Shown: positions 43,485 to 53,018, counted from the stretch's first letter. The stretch: 64,000 nt of DNA from Pseudobacteriovorax antillogorgiicola (GCF_900177345.1 NZ_FWZT01000003.1:124001-188000), one strand, 5' to 3'. Notes: generated by a model from the letters alone, not told the origin. Numbers and translations: made by a program.

Positions 43485-45041
43485 CTAAGTTTCATCGCGA
43501 GGCTTAAAGTCGCCTGTTGGCACAGCACTCGGCGGTGTCGGTGGTAAAACTTGAGCATTACCATCTGCTTGTGGCACCACATCGTAGCCATGAGTATCAA
43601 CTTCTGAGTCGACTGTACTGGTACTTAAAGCCTTTGTCGCATCGTAATCGATATCGTAAATGCCAGTGCTCGTATTCTGAGTGAAACACTGAGCTGTGAC
43701 CAGTGGTCCTTCACCGTTACCTGTGTAGCGATCATCCTTGTCAGCGGAGGTGTTGTTACCAGCAAACGGATGCCAATAACGTTTCGGAAGAAGTTCACCG
43801 GAGCCTTCACCATCACTGGCTAACGTGCCTCGGATACTCACGTTCGCAGCACCTGATGTTCCGCAGCCGGAAAGGACGCCCGTGGTGTCGTCTGCAGTAA
43901 TGTTAAATACAAAGCCACGGGCTGGCTCGTTGAGGCGACCACCTGGGTTTCGCCAGTAGCTGATATTTCCTTCCGCTGTCTCTGCATCGATATCAAACTG
44001 AACGTACTTGAAGTTGTTCGACGTGCTGTTTTCGCCTGAATCGGGGATCACATCGTAGTCGACGATCCCTTGGCTATCCAGACCATCGAGAGTTTTTTCT
44101 ATTGATGCAATCCGAACTTCGAACCGATTCCTCAGATTGCTGTCTGTATCGTACTCCTGAGCGAACTTCACGCTCACGTACTTATTCATGTTTGCGGTAT
44201 TATTGGGGTCATTACCGCCCTCTTGGAGCTTGGTTGTTGTTGTCGAAGGGCGCTCTTTGAAACTGATCACCCCGCTGGACTCGCCCTCTGTTTCACCTTT
44301 TTTGTAGACAAGGGTCATATTGAACGCTTTGCCACCCGGTGCCGCGGAAATCTCAGTCTTGTAGAGACCGTCGCCCAGATTTTCCATGGTAGCAACTTCG
44401 AAACCGAGGTCCGCATCCTCCACGGACGCTAGGAAATCCTTGGTCTCACCATCTGCGGGTAACTCAGTGTCACCACCAGCTTTCTTCACTGAGCAAAGAA
44501 TCCCTGCCACGGTATCCAAGGCACGGTCAACCAACTGGGTGGCATCGAGGACCTCTTGCCTTGCAAATGCAACCATACAAGCTTCACCGTCGCTGTGCTT
44601 GCCATCGGTGGTACCGCCGCTACCGGATGGGCCATTATTAAAAGGATTCATATCGTTATCAAACTCGTAGCAAGTGACAGTCTCCTTCGATCGGTCATTG
44701 AACAAACCCGTGGCGAAGCATTCAGAATCGGCTCCACCCTGCAATATTTCCTGGCGAGCCTCGATTTTCTCTTCCGGCGGCTTCTCCTTTGACGTCGTTC
44801 CCGCATCCTGGAGAGCTAGTGTCGTGGTTGTTTCGTTAGGAAATACGGACAGCGCTAGGGCCGATGGATAGGCGGCTGTGAGAGGGTTCTCTGCCTCTAG
44901 TTCTTCAACGGTGTCGACCTCACCATCATCAGAACTTGCATCGCTATCCTCATCGTCATCAGTGCTACAACTTATGGCTGCTGCTAGAAAGCTTACCAAG
45001 ACGAACGTTTTGGTAAAGCCCTTGCTCTTCTTTAGAATCAC
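43485..45041 (-). CDS. large lipoprotein of unknown function
   Basis: 518 residues from a GTG start with AAGGAGG ahead. A signal peptide ends in AISC, followed by a run of Asp, Ser and Glu. The mature part has Cys residues at widely spaced positions (ECFATG, TVTCYEF, GEACMV, GILCSV, LSGCGTS, TAQCFT), which may form disulfides. Short Asp- and Asn-rich loops recall Ca2+-binding surface proteins. I recognise no family. It stands alone between strong transcription stops. Confidence 0.65.
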   Translation of the reverse strand: MILKKSKGFTKTFVLVSFLAAAISCSTDDDEDSDASSDDGEVDTVEELEAENPLTAAYPSALALSVFPNETTTTLALQDAGTTSKEKPPEEKIEARQEILQGGADSECFATGLFNDRSKETVTCYEFDNDMNPFNNGPSGSGGTTDGKHSDGEACMVAFARQEVLDATQLVDRALDTVAGILCSVKKAGGDTELPADGETKDFLASVEDADLGFEVATMENLGDGLYKTEISAAPGGKAFNMTLVYKKGETEGESSGVISFKERPSTTTTKLQEGGNDPNNTANMNKYVSVKFAQEYDTDSNLRNRFEVRIASIEKTLDGLDSQGIVDYDVIPDSGENSTSNNFKYVQFDIDAETAEGNISYWRNPGGRLNEPARGFVFNITADDTTGVLSGCGTSGAANVSIRGTLASDGEGSGELLPKRYWHPFAGNNTSADKDDRYTGNGEGPLVTAQCFTQNTSTGIYDIDYDATKALSTSTVDSEVDTHGYDVVPQADGNAQVLPPTPPSAVPTGDFKPRDET

Positions 45042-45542
45042 GCTCCTATCCTCCTTAAGGAATCTTTATTATCCTTCAAAGTTCTCGACGTCTTTGCCAA
45101 ATATTTTAGGGAATCAGAAAAAATATAAATAAAGGAAAATTTAGGCTATGGATTCGATCACCTAGATGAACTAGCTAGGAATCCTGACTCGCATTAACTC
45201 AAGAATAAATCTCGTTACCAGCTCTGGAGTTAGGTTTTTCCTGAAGCCTCATTACGAAATGGTATAACTAATAAGAATCTTTCTTAGTACTATTAAGGCA
45301 CACCTATAGAAACGGCTTACTAACAAAGACCCATTCATCACTATCAAACGATCGCTTAATGAATTCAATAGATCTATACCGTCTGGTAAAAAGGTCGTTT
45401 CTTTGAAATCAACCCTGAGAAAAAGAGAAATTCCCACCTTAGGTATCTTAATACAAGTTTAACGAAGTTCGGTTGATCTCTACCACGGTTTCCATTACAA
45501 AATCCAAACTAGGGAAAAATTTTTTACTTGGGAGATTCAGTC
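45042..45542. other. 501-bp gap between divergent lipoprotein genes
   Basis: AT-rich and without a gene that I would support. It contains the promoter-like site at 45473-45501. The remainder shows no hairpin or RNA of note. Confidence 0.5.
45473..45501 (+). promoter_or_regulatory. possible sigma70-type promoter
   Basis: TTGATC, 17 bases, TACAAA. It stands 42 bases ahead of the transglutaminase-elicitor start at 45543. Confidence 0.35.
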
Positions 45543-47210
45543 ATGAAGCTATGGACACCAGCCATCGCCCTCATCCTTGCAGGATGTGGGGCTTCTCAAA
45601 ATCCTTCGTCTTTAGACGAGGCTTGGGATACGCGAAACGATCCGATCATTATGGACACCAGTCGCAATTATGAGAAAAATTTCGCTAACTTACCCCGCTC
45701 TGCAAATCTTAGCAAACAGCCTTGGAGTGGTGACTACTGGGCTAGTTATCGCGGGGGTATCAGCTATCGTTGGAATGCATCGGTAGCAGAAATTGATCGT
45801 TATCGCTACGATCCGAAACCCTATTACAACTTATCGCAAAATCAACTGCGGCAGCTTTCTCCTGCAGAGAAATACGATATTCTTCGAGGGCGGCGAGACT
45901 ACCCTCTGACGCAAAGCGAGCGCCGTCGGACCCGAGTTTTACAATCCATTCCTGGGCGACCGGAGTACATCCCAGGCTATAAAATCCCAACTTGGGAAGG
46001 ACTATGCCATGCTTGGGCACCTGCAACTTATAGCTTCGAAGAGCCTCAACCAGTCACGATGAGAAGCCCCGAAGGTATCGAAGTGCCTTTTGGGTCATCA
46101 GATATCAAGGCGTTGATCACCTACTTCATGCATCAAAAACAATCTTCGGCTCGCACCCAGTTCTTGGGTCGGCGGTGCAATGAGTCATTTGAAAACCTCA
46201 GCGGCGAAGCGCTGAAAAAAGCCAAAGAAAGCTCAGCCTGCCGTGATGTAAATGCAGGCGCTTTCCATGTGGTTATCAGCAATCAGATCGGAATAGCAGA
46301 TGAAAGCTTTGTTGTGGATGTGACCCGTGACGCGGAAGTATGGAATCAGGCGATCGAAGGCTACTCTGTCCAAGTTGTAGAACGTCGGCCTGTGGAGCAA
46401 GGCTATCGAAATATGGCCCAAGGTACTGAAACTATCGTCCGCGTTAAAACTACCATGGCCTATACTGTAGAAGTTCCGTCTCGCTGGGCTGGGGATACAA
46501 TCAAAGGGCCAGGAACCTTTCGTCCCGCTACCTACCGGGTAACCTACGACTACTGGCTAGAGCTCGATGCTTGGGGAGACATTCTTGGCGGTAAGTGGAA
46601 CACTGAAACACGGCCAGACTTCCTATGGAAGCAAACGATTCCCGACTTCGGCGCGGAATGGAGTGAACTAAGAAAGCTCTATCAAGCATCTATCAATGGA
46701 GGAGTCACACCTCCCGAGCCAGGACCACAACCTGAGCCTCCCACGGATGATATGAAACCAGGGTTTCAAATCAAATTCACCCACAATAAATGTGTCGATA
46801 TCATCGGTGGAGTAGCACGTTCGGGTCAAGCTGTGGTGCAACGAACCTGTGATGGCCGCGCAACTCAGCGATGGAATTTCGTAGCACGAGGCAATGGCTG
46901 GAGCCTCATCCAAAGTGCTGCCAATCCAGAACTTTGTTTAGACCTGGAATCTTCGTCAATGCAACCAGGGTCTCGCATCATCGCTTACCGATGCACAGGA
47001 ACCAGTAATCAACTTTGGCAGATCACGCGATTTACTTTCCCTGGAACAGCTAATCCTGAGTTTACAGCTATTAAAGTTGGGCATGGAAGCAACATGTGTA
47101 TGGCTCCACACCCCAGTCAGTACTACCTAGACCGGGCTCAGTTGGGCCAGTATCAATGTACCGGCAACAGCTTTGATCGCATCGTAACGCCATTTCCCTA
47201 CTTAAACTAA
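45543..47210 (+). CDS. transglutaminase-elicitor-like lipoprotein with ricin-B lectin domain
   Basis: 555 residues from ATG at 45543 (GGGAG ahead). Signal peptide with lipobox (LAGC). Residues about 120-390 match the transglutaminase elicitor family known from oomycetes and some bacteria: 'GLCHAWAPATYSFEEP', 'DIKALITYFM', 'CRDVNAGAFHVVISNQIG' and 'DAEVWNQAIEGY'. The Cys-His-Asp set is consistent with protein crosslinking activity. A Pro-rich linker leads to a C-terminal ricin-B beta-trefoil (about 415-550) with 'QRWNF' and 'QLWQI' QxW motifs, for sugar binding. An extracellular or surface enzyme acting on glycosylated targets is likely. Confidence 0.85.
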   Translation: MKLWTPAIALILAGCGASQNPSSLDEAWDTRNDPIIMDTSRNYEKNFANLPRSANLSKQPWSGDYWASYRGGISYRWNASVAEIDRYRYDPKPYYNLSQNQLRQLSPAEKYDILRGRRDYPLTQSERRRTRVLQSIPGRPEYIPGYKIPTWEGLCHAWAPATYSFEEPQPVTMRSPEGIEVPFGSSDIKALITYFMHQKQSSARTQFLGRRCNESFENLSGEALKKAKESSACRDVNAGAFHVVISNQIGIADESFVVDVTRDAEVWNQAIEGYSVQVVERRPVEQGYRNMAQGTETIVRVKTTMAYTVEVPSRWAGDTIKGPGTFRPATYRVTYDYWLELDAWGDILGGKWNTETRPDFLWKQTIPDFGAEWSELRKLYQASINGGVTPPEPGPQPEPPTDDMKPGFQIKFTHNKCVDIIGGVARSGQAVVQRTCDGRATQRWNFVARGNGWSLIQSAANPELCLDLESSSMQPGSRIIAYRCTGTSNQLWQITRFTFPGTANPEFTAIKVGHGSNMCMAPHPSQYYLDRAQLGQYQCTGNSFDRIVTPFPYLN

Positions 47211-47219
47211 AAGCAAAAG

Positions 47220-47247
47220 CGTGACCTGTTGGCAGGTCACGTTCCTT
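47220..47247 (+). terminator. intrinsic terminator
   Basis: Perfect 9-bp stem CGTGACCTG/CAGGTCACG with TTGG loop, 10 bases after the stop, followed by TTCCTT. Confidence 0.75.
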
Positions 47248-47469
47248 ACACCGATGAAAGACTCCTGACATCGACCGGATGATTTGGGCGAACTGCAAAT
47301 GAAATTGATTTGCTCAGTTATCATCTTTTAGTTAAGTCCACCCGCCTACCTGCGATGCAAACCAAGCAAGCTGCTCTAGTTCCTGAACGGTTAAAGAACC
47401 TCTTCCAACCATTCAACCGCCTTTAGCCTCACGCCGATAGCATGGCCGAACATCGCCTAAGGGGGGCTA

Positions 47470-48246
47470 ATGATACGCTATCATGAATCAGGGCAGGTAA
47501 GCTTACTGATCCTTTTTTTCTCTGGAATCTCTGCTTTGATGCACGTAAAGCAGCAATGGCTAGGAGTCAATATCTTGCAAACTCAAGCCTCCCGATCGCA
47601 ACTACAGAGCGATGGTCAAGATCTCAATCTATCAGCACTATCGTTGGTGAAAGCAGCCTTCCATAGCAAGGACTTCAATATTGCCTCGCCCATAGATTAT
47701 CATCAGGGGAGCTTCATAGGAGTTGGAACCAAGAACGTGCGCATCTCTCCGTCAGGTCGGGCGTTAATGGTGAGACCAGTCATAGCCAAAGACTCAAGCA
47801 CACTGGAACAGTTGTTTCTTTCATCCAGCCCGAGCCTGAGCACCGGATCTGCAAAGGTCTCAGTGGAACGCTATAAAGAACATAACAGTAGACGCTGGCT
47901 TGATCTACTCGTTGAAAGCCACGTCACCGTTAAAAATAAATCTCTTAGGGTCGCGAATCGCGCCCGCCTAGAGATACCCTTAGTCACGGACCCTATCTGT
48001 GATGGAGCCATTAAAGGGGGGCATATTCGATTGGTCTACACAAAGCATGGTGTACACCATGCTGATGACCCTTATCGAATTCGAGTGCCCTGCGGAGACA
48101 TCGAACAGGAGTGTCGAAATTTCCGTATTGGAGTTTGTGGCAATGATCCTTGCACAGAATTTGCTTGCCAGTACCGTGATGCTTACGATCAAGACTGGCA
48201 ACCATTGAGCCAACCAGAACGCTTCTCTACAATTCTAGCTCTGTGA
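47470..48246 (+). CDS. TadE/TadG-like or prepilin-like protein
   Basis: 258 residues. The N-terminus (MIRYHESGQVSLLILFFSGI) has the Gly-Gln, short hydrophobic helix and alpha-coil seen in TadE/TadG and pilus-assembly proteins. The remainder is beta-rich with six or more Cys, clustered near the C-terminus (CDGAIK, CGDIEQEC, CGNDPCTEFAC). No other Tad or Flp genes are adjacent, so it is an orphan. AAGGGG precedes the ATG. The exact role, and whether it is processed, are not known. Confidence 0.55.
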   Translation: MIRYHESGQVSLLILFFSGISALMHVKQQWLGVNILQTQASRSQLQSDGQDLNLSALSLVKAAFHSKDFNIASPIDYHQGSFIGVGTKNVRISPSGRALMVRPVIAKDSSTLEQLFLSSSPSLSTGSAKVSVERYKEHNSRRWLDLLVESHVTVKNKSLRVANRARLEIPLVTDPICDGAIKGGHIRLVYTKHGVHHADDPYRIRVPCGDIEQECRNFRIGVCGNDPCTEFACQYRDAYDQDWQPLSQPERFSTILAL

Positions 48247-48256
48247 AATATAAGAT

Positions 48257-49078
48257 CTATATGTCTGCGTCTGTGGTTTTCTGTGCAACGATACCAATGT
48301 AGAATAAGGGATCACCATTGATACTAAAACGATGGCAGTATCTTCGATAGTATTCGATCCGCAGTTGGCCAGACTTGGTGAGGTTGTTGATCAAACCCGA
48401 GAATCCACCTTGATCCTCTTTACTGAGGAAGTCTTCTTTGATGTTAAAGGCCACCAATCCACCAACATCTAGCAGGTTATAAGCAACCGAGAATACAGCA
48501 GGTGGGATATCACCAAACCCTAGAGCTGCGACAGTCGTAACTAGGTTAAACCTCTGCTCTTTGAGATGGGTCATAATCGATTCGTCACAATTCGTTAGAT
48601 CCATAGCAAAGTATTCGTTGTAGGCCCACGACCGATCCCTGATGGTCGCCGCTTTTGCAGCATCAAGAATATCGCAACCTGTGATAGATCGGATGCCAAG
48701 ATTTTGTAGGGCCTCGCCCATCATCCCATTGCCAGCACCGAGATCAAAAACCCTCATTTCTTCAGGGTTGATCTTTTCCTCTAGGATCACATCCCGCAAA
48801 AGATCAGCAACTTTCCAAGGGGAATTACAGCGCAGGGTTCGATAGAAGATGGTTTCGTAGAGGCCAGGGATCTTATAAATCTCGTCATAGTCGTGAAAGC
48901 GAATTTTCCGCCACTCGCCATCCATTTTGATTTCACACCACTCCTCATCTTGATCGAGGTCTGACTTCCGTGGAAATCTAATAGGAATTGGACCTTGGCT
49001 GATAATCTCATCGAAATCTTGAATAGAAGGTTCGTGATACAAGATAGGCTCCGTGTTCAGATCAAAGTGATTTTGCAA
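48257..49078 (-). CDS. class I SAM-dependent methyltransferase
   Basis: 273 residues. Motif I 'VFDLGAGNGMMGEALQNLG' and motif II 'GCDILDAA' are clear, then 'LTNCDES' and 'LVTTVAALGFGDIPP'. The N-terminal 85 residues precede the Rossmann fold and may select the substrate. The TTG start at 49078 follows an in-frame stop and has no good ribosome site, so the true start is uncertain. Substrate unknown; neighbouring genes give no hint. Convergent with the TadE-like gene, 10 bases apart. Confidence 0.8.
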   Translation of the reverse strand: MQNHFDLNTEPILYHEPSIQDFDEIISQGPIPIRFPRKSDLDQDEEWCEIKMDGEWRKIRFHDYDEIYKIPGLYETIFYRTLRCNSPWKVADLLRDVILEEKINPEEMRVFDLGAGNGMMGEALQNLGIRSITGCDILDAAKAATIRDRSWAYNEYFAMDLTNCDESIMTHLKEQRFNLVTTVAALGFGDIPPAVFSVAYNLLDVGGLVAFNIKEDFLSKEDQGGFSGLINNLTKSGQLRIEYYRRYCHRFSINGDPLFYIGIVAQKTTDADI

Positions 49079-49374
49079 TGTATATTATTAAGATACCAAC
49101 ATACTTGCAGCGAAGTTTCAAGGCAGCTACCCGGATTCACCTGAATTTTTCACCAAACTTATGCTTCAACAAAGTATGCCGACCCTGAATAAACACACCA
49201 TGAACCCTTAGTAAAGCACCGGCCAAGGGACCCGTACAAGCTGGCACCACCGGCCTTGCCATGATTCATAAAATTCATATTTGGCTTTCGAGCCAGTGCT
49301 AACTGGGCTACAAGATAGGCTGCTGAAGTAAATTAGTCAGCTATAATAGCACACAAGTATCTGATGGAGACCGT
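49079..49374. other. 296-bp gap ahead of the AbgT gene
   Basis: Divergent control region of the methyltransferase and AbgT genes. Only short imperfect hairpins were seen. Confidence 0.45.
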
Positions 49375-50955
49375 ATGACAAGCCATGCCCCAACAAAAAA
49401 AGGTTGGTTTTCAAAGTTTCTTCGCTTCGTAGAATGGGCGGGAAACCTTCTACCCCACCCCGTCGCTCTGTTCGCAATCTTCGCCGCAGGTGTGGTGATT
49501 CTGAGTTTTCTGTGCGAGCAACTTGGGCTGCAGGTCCCCGATCCTCGTCCTGAGGGCGCAAAGGGACGCACCATGGATGGCGTCATTCTTGCGAAGAGCC
49601 TTCTGAGCGCTGAAGGAATTCGTTGGATGGTTCTTAGCTGTGTCAGAAATTTCACAGACTTTGCTCCCCTTGGAACCGTTCTAGTAGCCATGCTGGGAGT
49701 CGGGGTTGCTGAAAAGTCAGGGCTATTGGCAACTGTGATTCGTGCCTTGGTTCTGAAGGCACCAGCTCATTTGATCACTCCTGTACTTGTCTTCGCTGGA
49801 GTCATCTCCAATGTAGCCTCAGAAATGGGTTACGTGGTGCTGGTTCCTATGGGCGGCTTCATCTACCTAGCTCTTGGTCGGCACCCGCTTGCTGGAATGG
49901 CAGCAGTATTTGCTGGAGTCTCCGGTGGATACAGTTCGAATTTATTGATCTCCACAGTTGATCCTCTCTTATCTGGAATCACTCAAGAGGCTGCTCGCTT
50001 GATCGCCCCCGAATACAGCGTCCATGCCGCCGTAAACTGGTACTTCATGGCATCGAGTTGTATGATTGTTACAATCCTAGGCTGGTGGATTTCTGTGAAG
50101 ATTGTAGAACCCACACTTGGAGCTTATGAGGCAGGCCATGGTGATTTCGAAGATGGTGCTGAAAAACAATATCTCGAAGCACTTACGACTAAAGAAAAAA
50201 AAGGCCTACTCTACAGTGGCCTAAGCCTCTTAGTTTTAACAGCGATCACGTTAGTCTTGTTACTTCCCGAGGGAGCCGTACTACGCAACCCATCAGATCC
50301 CACAATTCTCAAGTCTGCATTCCTAAAGGGAATCGTAACGTTTCTATTCCTCTTCTTCTTGATTCCATCCACGGTTTATGGCTATGCGGTAGGTGCCTTT
50401 AAGTCTGTGGACGACGTTATCGAAGGGATGAGCCAGGCCATGAGAACCTTGGGCCTTTACATTGTCCTAGTCTTCTTCGCGGCCCAGTTCATCGCTTATT
50501 TTAAGTGGACCAACTTAGGCTTTATTACAGCAGTCAAAGGCGCTGATTTCCTACAGAGCATCGGCCTAACTGGAATAGGGGTTTTTATTCCATTCATCTT
50601 AATGTGTGCTCTGATCAATCTCTCCTTAGGATCAGCATCCGCCCAGTGGGCTGTCACCGCACCGGTATTCGTGCCTATGTTGATGTTGCTGGGATATAGC
50701 CCAGAGTTGATTCAAGCTGCTTACCGCATTGGTGATTCGACAACGAATATCATCACACCTATGATGTCCTACTTCGGGCTAATTCTAGCGTTTGCCCATC
50801 GCTTCGATAAACGCCTGGGTATGGGGACCATCATCAGTACGATGCTACCCTACTCCATTGTGTTTCTTATTGGTTGGGCTACTTGGTTTTATCTTTGGGT
50901 GTTTGTATTTGGATTGCCTGTGGGGCCTGGAGCAGCGACCTACTTCACTCCCTAG
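49375..50955 (+). CDS. abgT: AbgT-family transporter
   Basis: 526 residues with about a dozen membrane helices. 'FVEWAGNLLPHPVALFAIFA', 'VRNFTDFAPLGTVLVAMLGV' and 'IGDSTTNIITPMMSYFGLIL' are characteristic of the family; the last forms a re-entrant hairpin. AbgT proteins take up p-aminobenzoyl-glutamate, a folate breakdown product, or export sulfonamide-type drugs. ATG with GGAG 5 bases ahead. No AbgA/B hydrolase is adjacent. The second copy of the 128-bp repeat lies just after the stop. Confidence 0.92.
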   Translation: MTSHAPTKKGWFSKFLRFVEWAGNLLPHPVALFAIFAAGVVILSFLCEQLGLQVPDPRPEGAKGRTMDGVILAKSLLSAEGIRWMVLSCVRNFTDFAPLGTVLVAMLGVGVAEKSGLLATVIRALVLKAPAHLITPVLVFAGVISNVASEMGYVVLVPMGGFIYLALGRHPLAGMAAVFAGVSGGYSSNLLISTVDPLLSGITQEAARLIAPEYSVHAAVNWYFMASSCMIVTILGWWISVKIVEPTLGAYEAGHGDFEDGAEKQYLEALTTKEKKGLLYSGLSLLVLTAITLVLLLPEGAVLRNPSDPTILKSAFLKGIVTFLFLFFLIPSTVYGYAVGAFKSVDDVIEGMSQAMRTLGLYIVLVFFAAQFIAYFKWTNLGFITAVKGADFLQSIGLTGIGVFIPFILMCALINLSLGSASAQWAVTAPVFVPMLMLLGYSPELIQAAYRIGDSTTNIITPMMSYFGLILAFAHRFDKRLGMGTIISTMLPYSIVFLIGWATWFYLWVFVFGLPVGPGAATYFTP

Positions 50956-50970
50956 AGATTTTCTGGCTCC

Positions 50971-51087
50971 CTAGCCTAGGCAAGTTGAATTCTCGGCTAG
51001 GCGACAAGGAGACAGTAGGTGCTGGGTATGGTGACAAGCGAGTGACAAAGTCAACAACACCGAGACTTCAAATCGACTAGGCCCTAG
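50971..51087. mobile_element. palindromic-ended repeat, copy 2 (117 bp)
   Basis: Matches copy 1 (37633-37760) over its whole length with an internal deletion of about 8 bases and scattered changes: TGAATTCTCGGCTAGGCGAC, GTGCTGGGTATGGTGACAAG and GTGACAAAGTCAACAACACC correspond. The inverted ends are kept. It lies between the AbgT stop and the SIMPL gene stop, and may help end transcription. Confidence 0.75.
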
Positions 51088-51122
51088 TGGCATTCAACTG
51101 CCTCTAGGGAATGTGGATGTCC

Positions 51123-51815
51123 CTACTTATACTTAAGAATCAGCATTACCTGAGCACCTACATCCACATCTCCCGCTTCGATCGCTACCGATTCATCAGC
51201 ACTACTGCGAGCAAATTGCAAGCGACTCATATCTCTAGGGCCTCCGCCCTGGGGGCCGACTATCACTTGAGCAATCTCCTGATAGTCGAGTCCTAGGCTG
51301 CCCAAAATCTGTTGTCCCTCCTTAAGTGCTTTTTGCGCACCCATGGCAAGTGCCTTATTGCGAGCATGGCTTAGCTCTTGCTCAGTCGCGGTAAAGCGAA
51401 TATGACGAATTTCGTTAGCGCCATGCTTAATGACTCGATCCAGCATTTCACCAGCCCGATCAACGGGCACTTCAAAGCTAAGAATCGCTAGGCCTTCAAA
51501 ACCAAGATCTTGCTTTTTGCCCCCTTGGTAGCGAGACCTTGTTTGGATCTGGTATTGATCTGTACTTAGTTTCTCAACCTTATCGCCTTTTAAAGCTTTG
51601 GTGAGACGATTAGTCTTGGTCCTTAGCTCACCTTGCACCTTGGCTGCATTTTTATCTAGAATCGAAATAGCTACCGAGATCTGAGCAATACTCGCTGGTA
51701 GGCTAACTTTTCCATGACCAGACACCTGAAGGACTTTGGACTCAATCTCTGAGACTGCTCCAAATGTTTGGCTGGACAATAGGATTACAAGTAGAAGTAC
51801 AGAATGTTTCAACAC
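51123..51815 (-). CDS. SIMPL-domain (DUF541) periplasmic protein
   Basis: 230 residues from a GTG start (AAGGAG 8 bases ahead) with a signal peptide ending near 'QTFGA'. The mature protein fits SIMPL/DUF541: 'VLQVSGHGKVSLPASIAQIS', 'STDQYQIQTRSRY', 'DRVIKHGANEIRHIRF' and a final 'GAQVMLILKYK'. These proteins form ring-shaped oligomers in the periplasm and are tied to oxidative or envelope stress in other bacteria. Single gene; the repeat copy 2 lies downstream. Confidence 0.9.
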   Translation of the reverse strand: MLKHSVLLLVILLSSQTFGAVSEIESKVLQVSGHGKVSLPASIAQISVAISILDKNAAKVQGELRTKTNRLTKALKGDKVEKLSTDQYQIQTRSRYQGGKKQDLGFEGLAILSFEVPVDRAGEMLDRVIKHGANEIRHIRFTATEQELSHARNKALAMGAQKALKEGQQILGSLGLDYQEIAQVIVGPQGGGPRDMSRLQFARSSADESVAIEAGDVDVGAQVMLILKYK

Positions 51816-51913
51816 GTTTTAATCTCCTTATCATGAGGAAAATGCGTTCTCCATAGCTAGAATCTTCGTCATCTAATCCATAGCTACAGAACTGAGTTTT
51901 CCTTCAAGATAGC

Positions 51914-51969
51914 ACCTTTCATGATGAAAGGCGCCTAAGAGTCTGCCTGAGCTGGTTCAGGCAGACTCT
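51914..51969 (-). terminator. two tandem hairpins after rsgA
   Basis: The first hairpin on the minus strand has a perfect 13-bp stem (AGAGTCTGCCTGA/TCAGGCAGACTCT) with a 6-nt loop, and the second has CCTTTCAT/ATGAAAGG around one base, extended by a G.U pair. No long U-tract follows, so they may stabilise the 3' end as well as stop transcription. Confidence 0.6.
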
Positions 51970-51980
51970 AACTATGGAGG

Positions 51981-53018
51981 TCAGGAACGGTCTTCCATCT
52001 TCTTCCTTTGACGCATATCGAGATGAACCTTCTTCCAACGCAGCTTGCTGTTTTGCTTGAAAGCTTGATTTCGACGATCCTGCTCTCGCTGCATCTTTTG
52101 ATAGTTTTTCCAACGTCTATCATCAATATCGCCAGCTTCAATGGCCTTTAGAATTGCGCAACCGTCTTCGACAGTGTGAGAGCAATTTCTGTAGCGACAG
52201 TGAGGCATTTTCGACTCGATATCATCAAAGGCCTCACTGATAGTTTCAGCTTGAACAATCGGCTGGAACTCCCGCATTCCGGGAGTATCAATGACCAAAG
52301 ACCCATTCGCCGCTTGCAGCATCTGCCGGGACGTAGTCGTATGACTGCCCTTATCGAAGAAGCTGATCGCTTGGGTTTTCTGCATATCCTCGCCACAGAT
52401 ATAATTGACCAGGGTACTTTTCCCTACACCAGATGATCCAATAGCGACCAGCGTCGCACCTGGGCTTAACAGGCTAAGAAGCTTATCTAGACCAAGCTTC
52501 TTGGGAGCACTGATCGGAATGATCTGAACTCCACGTGCAATCCGCTCCACCTGCTCAATGTAGTCGTCTGGATTGTCACATAGATCCTGCTTACTCAAAA
52601 CAACCACCGGTGTTGCTCCGCTTTCTTGGATTGCGAGCAAGTATCGCTCTAAGCGACTCAGATTAAATTCATCGTTCATCGATGTCACGATCAAGGCATA
52701 ATCGACATTAGCAGCGATGGGCTGCACCTGGCTGCGATTGCCAGCAGCCATCCGTTGCAGTAGACTCTTGCGCTCGTATACCTGCTTCACAGCCAAAGAA
52801 TCAGAGTCGAGCAAGCCGTCGAGCAAAACAAAATCACCCACTGTTGGTTGCATGTTAATACTCTCCGGCAGCCGAGCTTGCGCCGAGATTTCGCCATTGT
52901 GAACTTCTAAAACTCCCTTGTGCACCGCTAAAACCCGAGCAATCTTATCAATCTCCTGCTCATAGTCTTCAATTTGGCTCATAAAAAACTGCCCAAAACC
53001 CAATGAATGTAGATTCAC
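51981..53018 (-). CDS. rsgA: ribosome small-subunit-dependent GTPase A
   Basis: 345 residues from GTG at 53018, with GAGG ahead, which gives the usual N-terminus (NLHSLGFGQFF). Readings from 53066 or 52982 lack a site. An N-terminal OB fold is followed by a circularly permuted GTPase: 'VVLSKQDLC' (G4), then 'AIGSSGVGKSTLVN' (P-loop), 'GSHTTTSRQ' and 'VIDTPGMREF'. A C-terminal zinc finger shows 'CRYRNCSHTVEDGCAI'. It matures the 30S subunit in the cytosol. Single gene with two hairpins after it. Confidence 0.95.
   Translation of the reverse strand: MNLHSLGFGQFFMSQIEDYEQEIDKIARVLAVHKGVLEVHNGEISAQARLPESINMQPTVGDFVLLDGLLDSDSLAVKQVYERKSLLQRMAAGNRSQVQPIAANVDYALIVTSMNDEFNLSRLERYLLAIQESGATPVVVLSKQDLCDNPDDYIEQVERIARGVQIIPISAPKKLGLDKLLSLLSPGATLVAIGSSGVGKSTLVNYICGEDMQKTQAISFFDKGSHTTTSRQMLQAANGSLVIDTPGMREFQPIVQAETISEAFDDIESKMPHCRYRNCSHTVEDGCAILKAIEAGDIDDRRWKNYQKMQREQDRRNQAFKQNSKLRWKKVHLDMRQRKKMEDRS

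Noticed and set aside
45252-45437. 61-codon minus-strand reading in the 501-bp gap
   Set aside because: No ribosome site and AT-driven composition; no similarity recognised.
49341-49691. Readings on the minus strand opposite the AbgT start
   Set aside because: Arg/Pro-rich shadows of the membrane protein reading; the plus-strand gene has a clear start and family motifs.
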